Source: Oscillospiraceae bacterium (GTDB lineage: Bacteria > Bacillota > Clostridia > Oscillospirales > Ruminococcaceae). Taken from it: a stretch of 64,000 bases of DNA. Below, one piece after another: positions 34,115-43,664 of this stretch. Position 1 is the stretch's first letter. Every line of letters starts with the position of its first letter. The position numbers and the translations under genes are program-made. The notes beneath the pieces are model-generated. The model made no database searches, was not told the DNA's origin, and worked only from the letters and a program-made list of their open reading frames with translations. Location of the stretch: NCBI GenBank assembly GCA_902362965.1, contig CABIYQ010000007.1, positions 47,226 through 111,225 on the forward strand. The letters run 5' to 3'.

Positions 34115-34507
34115 GTTGCTCTGACGGTGAAAAATCAAGGTCAGATTCTTATCAAATTACACCATAAATACAGAATTTTTCGGTCAGGAGATCAGTCAAG
34201 AACCAAAAATAAATATGTCAATGCAGACGGTTAGGTTTAAAAAACTTAACCGCTTTTTATACCCAAATAAAAGGAAATGGTGAATATGATTCGATATTTT
34301 GAAAGCTTCGCAGGGTGAGGACGATATTGTAAGCTACAGGAATGTCCGAAACGCAGCTGAAAGAGAATCTGTACAAGTCCAGTAAAAACGGAGTACATAT
34401 TATTTTTGTACTCCGTTTCACTATCTTATTCGATTTGATTTAGTTTTGGGTTTTCTTTTTCCATTTACAATATTTGCATTACTAGATTATCTAGTGCAAA
34501 AAACATC
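34115..34507. other. Gene-poor stretch with decayed coding remnants and hairpins
   Basis: No intact gene. On the plus strand an ATG at 34286 with GGAAATGG upstream is followed by a short frame (MIRYFESFAG, then a stop). The next stretch (about 34317-34385) reads DDIVSYRNVRNAAERE in another frame. Two plus-strand terminator-like hairpins, 34228-34259 and 34386-34418, bracket it. This looks like the residue of a small lost gene beside a tRNA; the original family is not recognisable. Confidence 0.45.
34386..34418 (+). terminator. Terminator-like hairpin
   Basis: 12-bp stem AAACGGAGTACA / TGTACTCCGTTT with a 9-nt loop. Only a three-base T-run follows on the plus strand. No intact gene precedes it. 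Confidence 0.5.
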
Positions 34508-34936
34508 TTAACTATCGCTATCCTGAATTATTGCCAAAATACAAATAACAATACAAAGTAAAGAAAAAATAAATCTATATGGAACAATCCTATCTTGAGT
34601 TTCATCCAGAACCATACATTCTTCCGGACATTCTTTATTATAATACACCCTTATCATACTTCCAACATAGTAATTATATGACAAAGAAGCCGAAAGCCAT
34701 TGCTGATAAAGCTCTCCATCCACATCATATGACACTTTATAGTAATACTCATATTCATCGTAATTACTATTTTGGGTTCTGAATCTTTTTACATTCTTCT
34801 CAATGATTTCTGCCATGACCATTTGACCATTGCGATTTATTTTTCTGTATATAAGAAAATTATTTATATACGGCATACTAGATATCGTTGCAAATATAAT
34901 TATAATAACATTTAAAATTATTTTAAAATAGTACAT
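34508..34936 (-). CDS. Small membrane protein, DUF3592-like
   Basis: A 142-residue protein with a hydrophobic helix at residues 4-23 and another near the C-terminus (about 119-138). Between them is a beta-rich domain (MVMAEIIEKNVKRFR, YYKVSYDVDGELYQQWLSAS, VGSMIRVYYNKECPEECMV) with the 'GS-x-I-x-V-x-Y' feature of DUF3592-type proteins. The ribosome site is poor. It starts 12 nt after the argF stop, so it may be read with the arginine operon. Base composition is AT-richer than the arg genes. Function unknown. A related-looking gene lies between argB and argD. Confidence 0.6.
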   Translation of the reverse strand: MYYFKIILNVIIIIFATISSMPYINNFLIYRKINRNGQMVMAEIIEKNVKRFRTQNSNYDEYEYYYKVSYDVDGELYQQWLSASLSYNYYVGSMIRVYYNKECPEECMVLDETQDRIVPYRFIFSLLCIVICILAIIQDSDS

Positions 34937-34948
34937 GATGCATAAAAA

Positions 34949-35851
34949 TTAACCCATCAGCTTGACCATAACAGCCTTTTGTGCATGAAGACGGTTTTCA
35001 GCCTCTTCAAAGATTTCTTTGGCATGTTCTTCAAACACCTTGCCCGTTATTTCCTCTTCACGGTGCGCAGGCAGACAATGCATAACAAGAGCGTCTTTAT
35101 TGGCAAGAGCCATTATTGTATCATTTATCTGATAACCCTCAAACGCTTTTTTACGCTGCTCAGCTTCACTTTCCTGACCCATAGAAGCCCATACGTCTGT
35201 AAGGACAATATCAGCATTTTCAGCTGCTTTTTTAGGGTCGTCAGTAATTGTAAAGCAGTCAAAATCTGCTGCAAAATCCATTACTTCCTTAGCCGGACGG
35301 TAATTTTCAGGAGTAGCCACAGAAACAGCCATACCAACTTTCAGACCGCCTACAATAAGGGAATTAGCCATATTGTTGCCATCGCCGATATAGCACATTT
35401 TCAGACCGTCAAAACTGCCTTTAAATTCACGGATAGTCATAAGATCGGCAAGTACCTGACAAGGGTGTGAAAAGTCAGTCAGACCGTTAATGATGGGAAT
35501 GTTACCGTACTGCGCAAGATCTTCAACTTCTTTTTGGTCAAACGTACGAATCATGATACCGTCAATGTAACGGGAAAGTACACGTGCAGTATCCTGAACA
35601 GGCTCTCCCCTGCCTATTTGCAATTCGCTTGCAGACAGAAACAACGGGTATCCTCCCAGCTGATACATACCGGTTTCAAAGGAAACACGGGTACGTGTAG
35701 AAGCTTTCTGAAAAATCATTCCCAATGACTTTCCTTTCAAATGCGGGTGCGGAATACCATGCTTTAATTCATATTTCAACTGATCCGCCAGATTTAAAAT
35801 ATCAATTATTTCTTCTTTGCTCAGGTCGAGCATTTTCAGTAAATGTTTCAT
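34949..35851 (-). CDS. argF: Ornithine carbamoyltransferase
   Basis: A 300-residue transcarbamylase making citrulline from ornithine and carbamoyl phosphate. Signatures: carbamoyl-phosphate loop STRTRVSFE, HPCQVLADLMTI, and the ornithine-binding HCLPAHREEEI. Length is slightly short but complete. It is the last biosynthetic gene of the arginine operon; argD is upstream (25-nt gap) with AGGTGA as ribosome site. Confidence 0.96.
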   Translation of the reverse strand: MKHLLKMLDLSKEEIIDILNLADQLKYELKHGIPHPHLKGKSLGMIFQKASTRTRVSFETGMYQLGGYPLFLSASELQIGRGEPVQDTARVLSRYIDGIMIRTFDQKEVEDLAQYGNIPIINGLTDFSHPCQVLADLMTIREFKGSFDGLKMCYIGDGNNMANSLIVGGLKVGMAVSVATPENYRPAKEVMDFAADFDCFTITDDPKKAAENADIVLTDVWASMGQESEAEQRKKAFEGYQINDTIMALANKDALVMHCLPAHREEEITGKVFEEHAKEIFEEAENRLHAQKAVMVKLMG

Positions 35852-35876
35852 CTCAGTTCACCTAACCTTATATTTT

Positions 35877-37040
35877 TTATGAATTTAATATCTTTTCAAA
35901 TATTTCAAGTCCCTTGTCAATTTCATCATAAGTAATATTAAGCGGAGGCAAAAGCCTTACTTTTTCTTTTGCGGTCAACAGCATAAGTCCCTCGTCAATA
36001 GCTTTTGCAGCAACGTCTGCCGCCTTTTTATTTTTCAGAGTAATTCCAATCATCATTCCAAGACCGCTTACACTTTCCACTTCATTCATTTTTTCCAGCT
36101 TTTCTTTAAAATACTGTCCCTTAGCAGTCACATCTTCCAAAAAACCGTCAGCAGTAACCTTGTCAATAACAACCTCGCCGCCGGCACATGCCATAGGATT
36201 ACCACCAAATGTAGAACCATGAGTACCCTTTGTAAGCACCTCTGAACATTTTTCAGCCGCCAGACACGCTCCCACTGGTACGCCTCCTGCAAGCCCCTTT
36301 GCAAGGGTAGTAACGTCCGGCTTTACGCCGTAATGCTCAGAAGCAAGGAATTTGCCGGTTCTACCAACACCAGTCTGAACCTCGTCAGCAATTAGTAAAA
36401 TATCCTTTTCACGGCAAATTTCAGCCACCTGTTTTACATATTCCTTATCCAGAGCGATCACACCGCCCTCTCCCTGAACAAATTCAAGCATTACTGCACA
36501 CACATTGTCAAGCTTTGATTTTAAGTCGTCAATATCATTAGCTTTTGCATTTATAAAGCCTTCAACGAATGGGAAAAAGTAGTTGTGAAAACTGTCCTGA
36601 CCGGTTGCAGAAAGAGTACATAGAGTTCTTCCATGAAAAGAATTAACAAGAGTAATAATATTGTGACGTCCCTTGCCGTACTTGTCAAAACTGTATTTTC
36701 TTGCAAGCTTGACAGCGCATTCATTTGCCTCAGCACCTGAATTTCCGAAAAACACTTTTGAATATCCTGTAACCCTACACAATTTCTCCGCAAAATCCGC
36801 CTGAACCTTTGTATAATAATAATTTGAAGTATGCTGAATAGATCTAACCTGACTGCATACAGCATCTGCCCATTCTTCATCGCAGAAACCGAGAGAATTG
36901 CATCCTATACCGCTTCCGAAATCTATGTACGATTTACCGTTTTCATCAATGCAAGTTCTCTTTTCTCCCTTATCCAAAACTACGCCGAAACGACCGTAGG
37001 TATGCATAACATTATCATCAAACTTTTCAATAGTACTCAT
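35877..37040 (-). CDS. argD: Acetylornithine aminotransferase
   Basis: A 387-residue PLP class III aminotransferase for the fourth step of arginine synthesis. It contains GNSGAEANECAVKLAR, the PLP-site block LLIADEVQTGVGRTGK and the Schiff-base lysine in TTLAKGLAGGVPVGA. In the operon it follows a small DUF3592-like gene and argB and precedes argF. GGAG precedes the ATG. Confidence 0.96.
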   Translation of the reverse strand: MSTIEKFDDNVMHTYGRFGVVLDKGEKRTCIDENGKSYIDFGSGIGCNSLGFCDEEWADAVCSQVRSIQHTSNYYYTKVQADFAEKLCRVTGYSKVFFGNSGAEANECAVKLARKYSFDKYGKGRHNIITLVNSFHGRTLCTLSATGQDSFHNYFFPFVEGFINAKANDIDDLKSKLDNVCAVMLEFVQGEGGVIALDKEYVKQVAEICREKDILLIADEVQTGVGRTGKFLASEHYGVKPDVTTLAKGLAGGVPVGACLAAEKCSEVLTKGTHGSTFGGNPMACAGGEVVIDKVTADGFLEDVTAKGQYFKEKLEKMNEVESVSGLGMMIGITLKNKKAADVAAKAIDEGLMLLTAKEKVRLLPPLNITYDEIDKGLEIFEKILNS

Positions 37041-37058
37041 TTTTTTACACTCCCCTTG

Positions 37059-37463
37059 TCAATAATATCTAAAATACATAATACAAAATGCGATGATCAT
37101 AAAAGTACCGCAGGAAAAAAGAATTTTCTCTGCCGTGCTGCCATTTTCTTCCGGCACAAAGCTCCTATGGTTCTTTCTGCTTACCTTAATGGAAATACTG
37201 TTTCCTTTTTTAAAAATTGTGGTTCCCTCAGGATAAAATTTTGCAGAAGGTGCAGTATATGTCTGATCTGCAATATCATACTTCACAATAGGCGCTTCCG
37301 TAGTTACCTTAACACCAGCATATTTCGTTTGTGATTTGGCAATTCCTGTAACAGTTCCTATAACGTGTATTCCAAATTTTTTACGTTTAAAATACAGAAA
37401 TCCACCAATTACATCCAGAATCACTCCGATAATAACCGGAAAAAAAAGAATAAATTTCTCCAT
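37059..37463 (-). CDS. Small DUF3592-like membrane protein inside the arg operon
   Basis: A 134-residue protein with N-terminal (residues 3-24) and C-terminal (about 112-131) membrane helices and a central beta-rich domain (HVIGTVTGIAKSQTKY, APIVKYDIADQTYTAPSAKF, KGNSISIKVSRKN). This matches the DUF3592 pattern. It starts 1 nt after the argB stop and ends 18 nt before argD, so it is part of the operon. No ribosome site is clear, suggesting coupling to argB. Function unknown; an amino-acid link is only context. Confidence 0.65.
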   Translation of the reverse strand: MEKFILFFPVIIGVILDVIGGFLYFKRKKFGIHVIGTVTGIAKSQTKYAGVKVTTEAPIVKYDIADQTYTAPSAKFYPEGTTIFKKGNSISIKVSRKNHRSFVPEENGSTAEKILFSCGTFMIIAFCIMYFRYY

Positions 37464-37464
37464 A

Positions 37465-38328
37465 CTACTTAAACTGAGTACCTATACCGGCCTTAGAAAG
37501 AATTTCAATAAGAATTGAGTGAGGAACTCTTCCGTCAATAATTGAAGTTTTCTTAACACCTCGTCTGACAGCTTCAACACAGCAGTCGATCTTAGGGATC
37601 ATACCTCCGGAAATAATCCCCTGTCTTTTCATAAACGGGACTTCACTGACATTAACAAAAGGTATCAATGTATTAGGATCTTCCTTGTTTCTGAGAAGTC
37701 CTGCAATATCAGTCATAAGGATAAGATTTTCAGCACCAAGCTCAGCTGCAATTCTTGAAGCGGCAGTATCAGCATTAACATTATATGTGCTTCCGTCAGT
37801 TCCGCTCGCAACAGTTGCAATAACAGGAATACAACCATTGTTTAAAGTATCCATAATAGGCTTTACATTAACTCTAGTAATGTTTCCCACATATCCCAAA
37901 TCCTCGCCGTTTTCCCCCTCAGCACGCTCAGCGGTAAGCATTTTCCCGTCAATACCGCAAAGACCTATAGCCGTACCTTTATGTTCTGCAAGAAGAGCTA
38001 CCAGCTCCTTGTTGACCTTTCCGGCAAGGACCATTTTTACAACATCAATAGTTTCCTTGTCAGTATATCTCAGACCGTTAATAAATCTGCTTTCAATACC
38101 AAGTCTTTTAAGGGTATCGCTTATTTCCGGACCTCCGCCATGTACAAGAACGACTTTAATTCCCACTAAAGAAAGCAGTACGATATCGCTCATAACCGCC
38201 TGTTTAAGCTCGTCATTAGTCATAGCGTTTCCGCCGTATTTTACAACTACAATTTTGTCATTATATTTTTGTATATAAGGAAGTGCATCGATCAGCACTT
38301 TCGCACGAATATTATTAGAAATTTCCAT
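37465..38328 (-). CDS. argB: N-acetylglutamate kinase
   Basis: A 287-residue amino-acid kinase. Nucleotide/phosphate motifs: VVKYGGNAM (residues 27-35), VLVHGGGPEISDTL, VNADTAASRIAAELGAENLILMTDI. It phosphorylates N-acetylglutamate in the second step. Length and motifs suggest the hexameric, arginine-sensitive type only weakly. It starts 2 nt after the argJ stop. Confidence 0.96.
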   Translation of the reverse strand: MEISNNIRAKVLIDALPYIQKYNDKIVVVKYGGNAMTNDELKQAVMSDIVLLSLVGIKVVLVHGGGPEISDTLKRLGIESRFINGLRYTDKETIDVVKMVLAGKVNKELVALLAEHKGTAIGLCGIDGKMLTAERAEGENGEDLGYVGNITRVNVKPIMDTLNNGCIPVIATVASGTDGSTYNVNADTAASRIAAELGAENLILMTDIAGLLRNKEDPNTLIPFVNVSEVPFMKRQGIISGGMIPKIDCCVEAVRRGVKKTSIIDGRVPHSILIEILSKAGIGTQFK

Positions 38329-38330
38329 TT

Positions 38331-39629
38331 TTAACTCCTGTAATCCCCATTGATTTTAACATAATCATAAGTCAGATCGCATCCCCATGCAGCGGCAGAA
38401 CATTCGCCGTTACCGATATTAATAAATACTGTAATTTCTTCTTCCATAAGAATTTTTTTAGCTTCATCTTCTGAGAAATCCACTCCCGCACCACTTTTAC
38501 ATACGGCAATTTTTCCGGCATTTGATGCCAGATAAACATCGACATTGTTTATATCAAAATCAGCGTCTGCATATCCTACTGCACATAGTATTCTTCCCCA
38601 GTTAGCGTCCTCACCGAACATAGCCGCTTTAAAAAGACTTGAAGTAATAACCGATTTGGCAATTGTCTTAGCAGTTTTAATATCGTCAGCTCCTGCGCAT
38701 ACACATTCAATAAGCTTTGTAGCTCCTTCGCCGTCCCTAGCCATCATTCTCGCAAGATTTACCATAACAACGTAAAGAGCGTTTTCAAATACGGCAAAGC
38801 TTTCATTTTCTGAACATATTTCATCAATACCCGAAAGACCGTTTGCCATAACACAGCACATATCGTTTGTAGACTGATCTCCGTCAACGCTCACCATATT
38901 AAGCGTCGTTTTTACTACATCGCTTAAAGCACGCTGAAGATATTCCGGAGCAATTGCCACATCAGTGGTAATGAAAGAAAGTGTAGTGGCCATATTAGGA
39001 TGGATCATACCGCTGCCCTTCAGCATACCGCCCATAACGCATTTTTTACCGTTTATTTCAAATTCAACAGCAATCTCCTTAGGCATCGTGTCAGTTGTCA
39101 TAATAGCCTCTACCGCCGCACTGTTTCCCTCATAGCTTACACCCTTGCAAAGCTCAGGCATACCCTTTTCAATAGGTTCAATAGGTAATATCTGACCGAT
39201 AACACCGGTTGACGCCACAATAAAATCAGATGGCTTAAGACCAAATTGATCAGAGACAAGCTCACACATTTTTTCAGCCTTTTCAACTCCGTCCGCATTA
39301 CATGTATTAGCATTTACAGAGTTTACAATGACCCCTCTTGCTTTTCCGTCTGCAATATTGCTTTTCGTAACCTGAATAGGAGCACCCTTTACCTTATTAG
39401 TTGTGTATACAGCCGCCGCAGTACATTCCTTATCTGCAATAATTACGGCAAGATCATTCTTCTTTTTGGCGGAAGGCAAAGCATTGTTAGATTCTGCCGT
39501 ATTTTTTTCCGTGTCAGTTAAAGGCTTGTGTGCCAAACCGCACTGTATACCGTTAGCCTTAAAACCCTGTGCAGCGCACACTCCGCCGTCAATATATTTA
39601 AATCCGTCAAATTCAACTTTGTTAATCAT
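38331..39629 (-). CDS. argJ: Bifunctional ornithine acetyltransferase / N-acetylglutamate synthase
   Basis: A 432-residue ArgJ that recycles the acetyl group from acetylornithine to glutamate. The self-cleavage site is between Ala and Thr in [13 protein letters not shown], giving a beta chain with an N-terminal catalytic Thr. It is about 25 residues longer than the usual 400-410 because of a polar insertion near residues 38-57 ([17 protein letters not shown]). It is placed between argC and argB in the operon. AAAGGA precedes the ATG. Confidence 0.95.
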   Translation of the reverse strand: MINKVEFDGFKYIDGGVCAAQGFKANGIQCGLAHKPLTDTEKNTAESNNALPSAKKKNDLAVIIADKECTAAAVYTTNKVKGAPIQVTKSNIADGKARGVIVNSVNANTCNADGVEKAEKMCELVSDQFGLKPSDFIVASTGVIGQILPIEPIEKGMPELCKGVSYEGNSAAVEAIMTTDTMPKEIAVEFEINGKKCVMGGMLKGSGMIHPNMATTLSFITTDVAIAPEYLQRALSDVVKTTLNMVSVDGDQSTNDMCCVMANGLSGIDEICSENESFAVFENALYVVMVNLARMMARDGEGATKLIECVCAGADDIKTAKTIAKSVITSSLFKAAMFGEDANWGRILCAVGYADADFDINNVDVYLASNAGKIAVCKSGAGVDFSEDEAKKILMEEEITVFINIGNGECSAAAWGCDLTYDYVKINGDYRS

Positions 39630-39641
39630 AACTTTTATCCT

Positions 39642-40586
39642 TTATAATAATCCTGTAGTTTCATCAATACCCATCATAATATTCAGGCACTGAACTGCCG
39701 CACCCGAAGCGCCTTTTCCGAGATTGTCAAGTCTTGAGCATAACAGCATCTGTTCGCTGTCGCCGAAAACGTATATTTCCATTTTATTGCTGCCGCTAAG
39801 ACCGTTTGACGTTAAAAATCCATCCGGAACACATTCGCTGCCCGCAGGTTTTACTTCTATAAAATTTGAATCCCTGTAATTTTCATACAGCGCTTCTCTT
39901 ACCTGTTCGGGAGTATATTTTTTCTGAAGCAGTCTGCCCTGTAAAGGAATTGAAACAACCATTCCGCTGTAATAGTTGTCAACGATCGGATTAAACATCG
40001 GCTTGTAAGCAAGACCTGATATCTTCTGCATTTCCGGAAGGTGTTTGTGGTTCATATTCAGCGCATACTGCCTAGGGCTCAAAAGCTCTGCTGGTTTGTC
40101 ATTACTTTCATAAGCGGCAATAGCTTTCTTCCCCGCACCGCTGTAACCGGAAGTTGCATAAGCAAAAACAGGATAAAACTGCGGAATTATGCCTGCTTTA
40201 ACAAGAGGATAGCATATTGATATAAATCCGCTTGCATAGCACCCGGGATTTGCTACTCTTTTTGAAGTTCTGATTTTTTCCCTATGCTCCGGAGAAAGCT
40301 CCGGAAAACCGTATGCCCAATCCGGATTTGTTCTGTGAGCAGTTGAAGCGTCAATAATTCTTACATGATCATTTTCCACAAGAGAAACTGCCTCAACGGC
40401 CGCCTTATCAGGCAGACATAAAAAAGTAAAATCAGAAGCGTTTATAAACTTTTTACGCTCGTTTATGTCCTTTCTTTTATCTTCATCTATTTTTAAAAGT
40501 TCAATATCATTTCGACCTTCAAAACGTTCAAGAATTTTCAGACCTGTAGTACCTTCCTGACCGTCAATATAAACTTTTACTGCCAT
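39642..40586 (-). CDS. argC: N-acetyl-gamma-glutamyl-phosphate reductase (short type)
   Basis: A 314-residue NADPH-dependent reductase of the shorter, type 2 group. Start VYIDGQEGTTGLKI is the nucleotide-binding strand-loop, and the catalytic Cys is in NPGCYASGFI. GYSGAGKKAI and HKHLPEM are typical. It begins the acetylated steps in this operon, 12 nt upstream of argJ and downstream of a small membrane protein gene. Confidence 0.95.
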   Translation of the reverse strand: MAVKVYIDGQEGTTGLKILERFEGRNDIELLKIDEDKRKDINERKKFINASDFTFLCLPDKAAVEAVSLVENDHVRIIDASTAHRTNPDWAYGFPELSPEHREKIRTSKRVANPGCYASGFISICYPLVKAGIIPQFYPVFAYATSGYSGAGKKAIAAYESNDKPAELLSPRQYALNMNHKHLPEMQKISGLAYKPMFNPIVDNYYSGMVVSIPLQGRLLQKKYTPEQVREALYENYRDSNFIEVKPAGSECVPDGFLTSNGLSGSNKMEIYVFGDSEQMLLCSRLDNLGKGASGAAVQCLNIMMGIDETTGLL

Positions 40587-40603
40587 TTATCTCTCCAATT
40601 CAT

Positions 40604-40813
40604 TTACCATTTTCTGCTGTTTTTTCCGCTTTCGTCTTTAAAACACCGCCACATACTGATAGCTATTATAACCAAGATCATAATAATGCTCCAGATGATC
40701 GAAGCCTTACCGCTAAGTTTCAGTACTGCTATAATAAGGATTTCACCGAGGATCCATACCAGCATTGCAGCGACAGTCAGTAACACAATAAATACAACAT
40801 GTTTTTTACTCAT
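40604..40813 (-). CDS. Small two-helix membrane protein in the arg operon
   Basis: A 69-residue protein with two hydrophobic helices (about residues 5-27 and 35-54) and a basic, polar tail. I start at the ATG 40813, which overlaps the argH stop by 8 nt; GGGTG lies upstream. Not recognised. Coupling to argH and position before argC suggest co-expression with arginine synthesis. Confidence 0.6.
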   Translation of the reverse strand: MSKKHVVFIVLLTVAAMLVWILGEILIIAVLKLSGKASIIWSIIMILVIIAISMWRCFKDESGKNSRKW

Positions 40814-42194
40814 AATATGCACCCAGTTGTTTTTTTGTTATTTCAATCTGCTTTATTACTGATTCAGGTGCAGGACCACCGAAAGATTTCCTTTCCCTAA
40901 CACATGTTTCCAGACTGATAGCCGTGTAAATATCATCTTCAAAAAGTTCAGATAATTCCCTGTAGCTTTCAAGAGGAAGCGTTTCCAGAGTCAGTCCCTT
41001 GTCAATACATTCCGCAACAAGTCTGCCAGTAATCTTGTAAGCATCCCTAAAAGGCATACCATGTTTTACCAGATAGTCAGCACAATCAGTAGCATTAATA
41101 AATCCGCCGGCGGCAGCTGCTCTCATTTTGTCTTTGTTTACTCTCATAGTTTCGATCATAGGAATAAAAGTCTTAAGACAAAGCTTTACGTTGTCCACAG
41201 AATCAAATATTGCTTCCTTATCTTCCTGCATGTCCTTGTTGTATGCCAGCGGCAGACCTTTGAGCATGGAAAGCAAAGTCATCAGATTACCGTTAACACG
41301 TCCTGCTTTACCTCTTATAAGCTCAGTTATATCAGGATTTTTCTTCTGCGGCATAATTGAAGAACCTGTAGCGTAAGCGTCGTCAAGTTCTATAAACTTA
41401 AATTCCCATGAGCACCACATAATTATTTCTTCTGAAAATCTTGAAAGATGCGTCATAATAAGAGAAATCGCACAGTTCAATTCAACGCAAAAATCCCTGT
41501 CTGAAACTCCATCCAGACTGTTAAGCATAGGTCTGTCAAAACCAAGCGCTTCTGCCGTCATATTTCTGTCAATAGCATAAGTCGTACCGGCAAGAGCGCA
41601 GCTTCCCAAAGGACATTCATTCATTCTTTTTAAGGTATCCTCAATACGTCCCAGATCTCTTAAAAACATCTGAGCATAAGCCATAAGATGATGACCTAAA
41701 GTAACAGGCTGAGCTCTCTGAAGATGAGTATATCCGGGCATTACTGTTTCAGTATGCTTTTGAGCCATATCGCATAGTACATCAGCAAGCTTAAGAACCA
41801 GAGCTTTTATTTCCTTTATTTCATCTTTCAGATAAAGACGTATATCAAGAGCCACCTGATCGTTTCTCGAACGAGAAGTATGAAGTCTCTTTCCTACATC
41901 TCCCAAACGCTTAGTCAGTTCAGCTTCAATAAACATATGAATATCTTCAGCGGTCATATCCATTTCAAGACTGCCGGTATCAATATCTTTAAGTATTCCT
42001 TTAAGTCCGTCAATGATTTTTTCACTGTCAGACTTTGAAATAATTCCGCACTGCCCAAGCATTGTTGCATGAGCAATACTTCCCTGTATGTCATGACGGT
42101 ACATTCTTCCGTCAAAAGAAATGGACGAATTAAAAGCGTTTACTGTTTCGTCAACTTCCTTTGAAAATCTTCCCGCCCACATTTTATCTGCCAT
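40806..42194 (-). CDS. argH: Argininosuccinate lyase
   Basis: A 462-residue fumarase/aspartase-superfamily lyase releasing arginine and fumarate. Signature GSSIMPQKKNPD is present, with the catalytic Ser loop. N-terminal MADKMWAGRFSKEVDE is standard. I use the ATG at 42192-42194 after AAAGGA, not the TTG six codons upstream. It follows argG after an 80-nt spacer holding a GC-rich hairpin. Confidence 0.96.
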   Translation of the reverse strand: MADKMWAGRFSKEVDETVNAFNSSISFDGRMYRHDIQGSIAHATMLGQCGIISKSDSEKIIDGLKGILKDIDTGSLEMDMTAEDIHMFIEAELTKRLGDVGKRLHTSRSRNDQVALDIRLYLKDEIKEIKALVLKLADVLCDMAQKHTETVMPGYTHLQRAQPVTLGHHLMAYAQMFLRDLGRIEDTLKRMNECPLGSCALAGTTYAIDRNMTAEALGFDRPMLNSLDGVSDRDFCVELNCAISLIMTHLSRFSEEIIMWCSWEFKFIELDDAYATGSSIMPQKKNPDITELIRGKAGRVNGNLMTLLSMLKGLPLAYNKDMQEDKEAIFDSVDNVKLCLKTFIPMIETMRVNKDKMRAAAAGGFINATDCADYLVKHGMPFRDAYKITGRLVAECIDKGLTLETLPLESYRELSELFEDDIYTAISLETCVRERKSFGGPAPESVIKQIEITKKQLGAYYE

Positions 42195-42217
42195 ATCGGT
42201 AAATCCTTTCAATATAT

Positions 42218-42262
42218 GTCAATAAGCACATAGGGGCGAACAGAATATGTCCGCCCACAAGA
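42218..42262 (-). repeat. GC-rich hairpin in the argG-argH spacer
   Basis: Minus strand: arms GGGCGGACA and TGTTCGCCC around a 5-nt loop (one G-T pair), with no T-run after it. It is much more GC-rich than its surroundings. It may be a copy of a dispersed palindromic repeat or an mRNA-stability element. Confidence 0.5.
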
Positions 42263-42274
42263 TTTTAATTTAAA

Positions 42275-43519
42275 TTACTTGTTGTTTCTCTTCTGATCAA
42301 GCTTCGCCTTAACCTTGATAGGCAGACCAAAGAGATTGATAAATCCGGCACTGTCAGTCTGGTCATAAACCTCATCAGCGTCAAATGTAGCAACTTCTTC
42401 ATCATAAAGAGTGTATGGTGAAGTAACGCCGGCATTAATAATGTTGCCCTTGTAAAGCTTAAGCTTAACATCGCCTGTAACAGTTTTCTGAGTTTCTGTT
42501 ACAAATGCACTAAGCGCTTCACGAAGAGGAGTATACCACTGACCGTTGTAAACGATATCAGCAAACTTAATGCCGATATACTGCTTCATTCTTGCAGTTT
42601 CCTTGTCAATCGTGATAGTTTCCAGAACCTCATGAGCATGATAGAGAATAGCGCCGCCAGGAGTTTCATAAACGCCTCTTGACTTCATACCTACCAAACG
42701 GTTTTCTACCAGATCAGCAAGACCGATACCGTTTTCGCCGCCTAATTTATTAAGTGTTTCAACTAATTCAACAGCACCCATTTCCTTACCGTCAATAGCT
42801 GTAGGAACACCCTGTTCAAAGTGTAAAGTAACATAAGTAGGCTTGTCAGGAGCCTGAATAGGAGAAACGCCCATTTCAAGGAAACCTTCCTTTTCATACT
42901 GCGGTTCATTTGCAGGATCTTCAAGATCAAGACCTTCATGTGAAAGATGCCAGATGTTCTTGTCCTTTGAGTAATTTGTCTCACGGTTTATCTTGAGCGG
43001 AATATTGTGAGCTTCGGCATACTCAATTTCCTCGTCTCTTGACTTAAGATCCCAGATTCTCCATGGAGCAATAATTTCCATATCAGGAGCAAAAGCCTTG
43101 ATAGCAAGTTCAAAACGTACCTGATCGTTACCCTTGCCTGTACAGCCGTGACAAATAGCGTCAGCGCCTTCGGCAATAGCAATTTCAGCGATTCTCTTAG
43201 CGATTATAGGACGTGCAAAGGATGTGCCGAGCATATATCTGTTTTCATAGATTGCGCCTGCCTGAACAGTCGGGAAAACGTAATCTGTAATAAATTCTTC
43301 AGTAAGGTGTTCAATGTAAAGCTTTGAAGCGCCGGTCTTAAGAGCCTTTTCTTCAAGACCTTCAAGCTCGCTTGCCTGACCCACGTCACCGGAAACTGCA
43401 ATAACCTCACAGTTATTGTAATTTTCCTTCAGCCACGGAATGATAATAGAAGTATCAAGCCCGCCTGAGTAAGCTAAAACGACCTTTTTAATTTCTTTTT
43501 TTGCTGCTGGTTTATTCAT
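42275..43519 (-). CDS. argG: Argininosuccinate synthase
   Basis: A 414-residue ATP-dependent ligase joining citrulline and aspartate. The PP-loop [11 protein letters not shown] is at the N-terminus; [20 protein letters not shown]-type [15 protein letters not shown] and [13 protein letters not shown] segments follow. The start is the ATG at 43517-43519, 9 nt after GGGGG; the frame is open 12 codons upstream. It is the first gene of the arg operon, with a strong promoter and palindromic upstream sites. Confidence 0.96.
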   Translation of the reverse strand: MNKPAAKKEIKKVVLAYSGGLDTSIIIPWLKENYNNCEVIAVSGDVGQASELEGLEEKALKTGASKLYIEHLTEEFITDYVFPTVQAGAIYENRYMLGTSFARPIIAKRIAEIAIAEGADAICHGCTGKGNDQVRFELAIKAFAPDMEIIAPWRIWDLKSRDEEIEYAEAHNIPLKINRETNYSKDKNIWHLSHEGLDLEDPANEPQYEKEGFLEMGVSPIQAPDKPTYVTLHFEQGVPTAIDGKEMGAVELVETLNKLGGENGIGLADLVENRLVGMKSRGVYETPGGAILYHAHEVLETITIDKETARMKQYIGIKFADIVYNGQWYTPLREALSAFVTETQKTVTGDVKLKLYKGNIINAGVTSPYTLYDEEVATFDADEVYDQTDSAGFINLFGLPIKVKAKLDQKRNNK

Positions 43520-43562
43520 AATGGTATACCCCCGATTTATATTTTCTAAAGTCATTAATCTT

Positions 43563-43590
43563 ATTATACACCTTTATACACAAATGTCAA
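43563..43590 (-). promoter_or_regulatory. Sigma-A promoter of the arg operon
   Basis: Minus strand: -35 TTGACA (43585-43590), 16-nt spacer, -10 TATAAT (43563-43568). Confidence 0.85.
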
Positions 43591-43600
43591 GTACTTTTTT

Positions 43601-43664
43601 GTATAAATATGCATAGATTTTTTATTTATGCATATTTTATACATTATTTATGTATATATGCATT
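43601..43664. promoter_or_regulatory. Candidate ArgR operator cluster upstream of argG
   Basis: Three palindromic TATGCAT(A/T) octamers at 43608-43615, 43627-43634 and 43657-43664 (19- and 30-bp steps), with related TATACA/TGTATA sequences between and in the promoter spacer. The arrangement upstream of the arginine genes suggests ArgR boxes; the exact consensus for this lineage is not confirmed. Confidence 0.5.
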
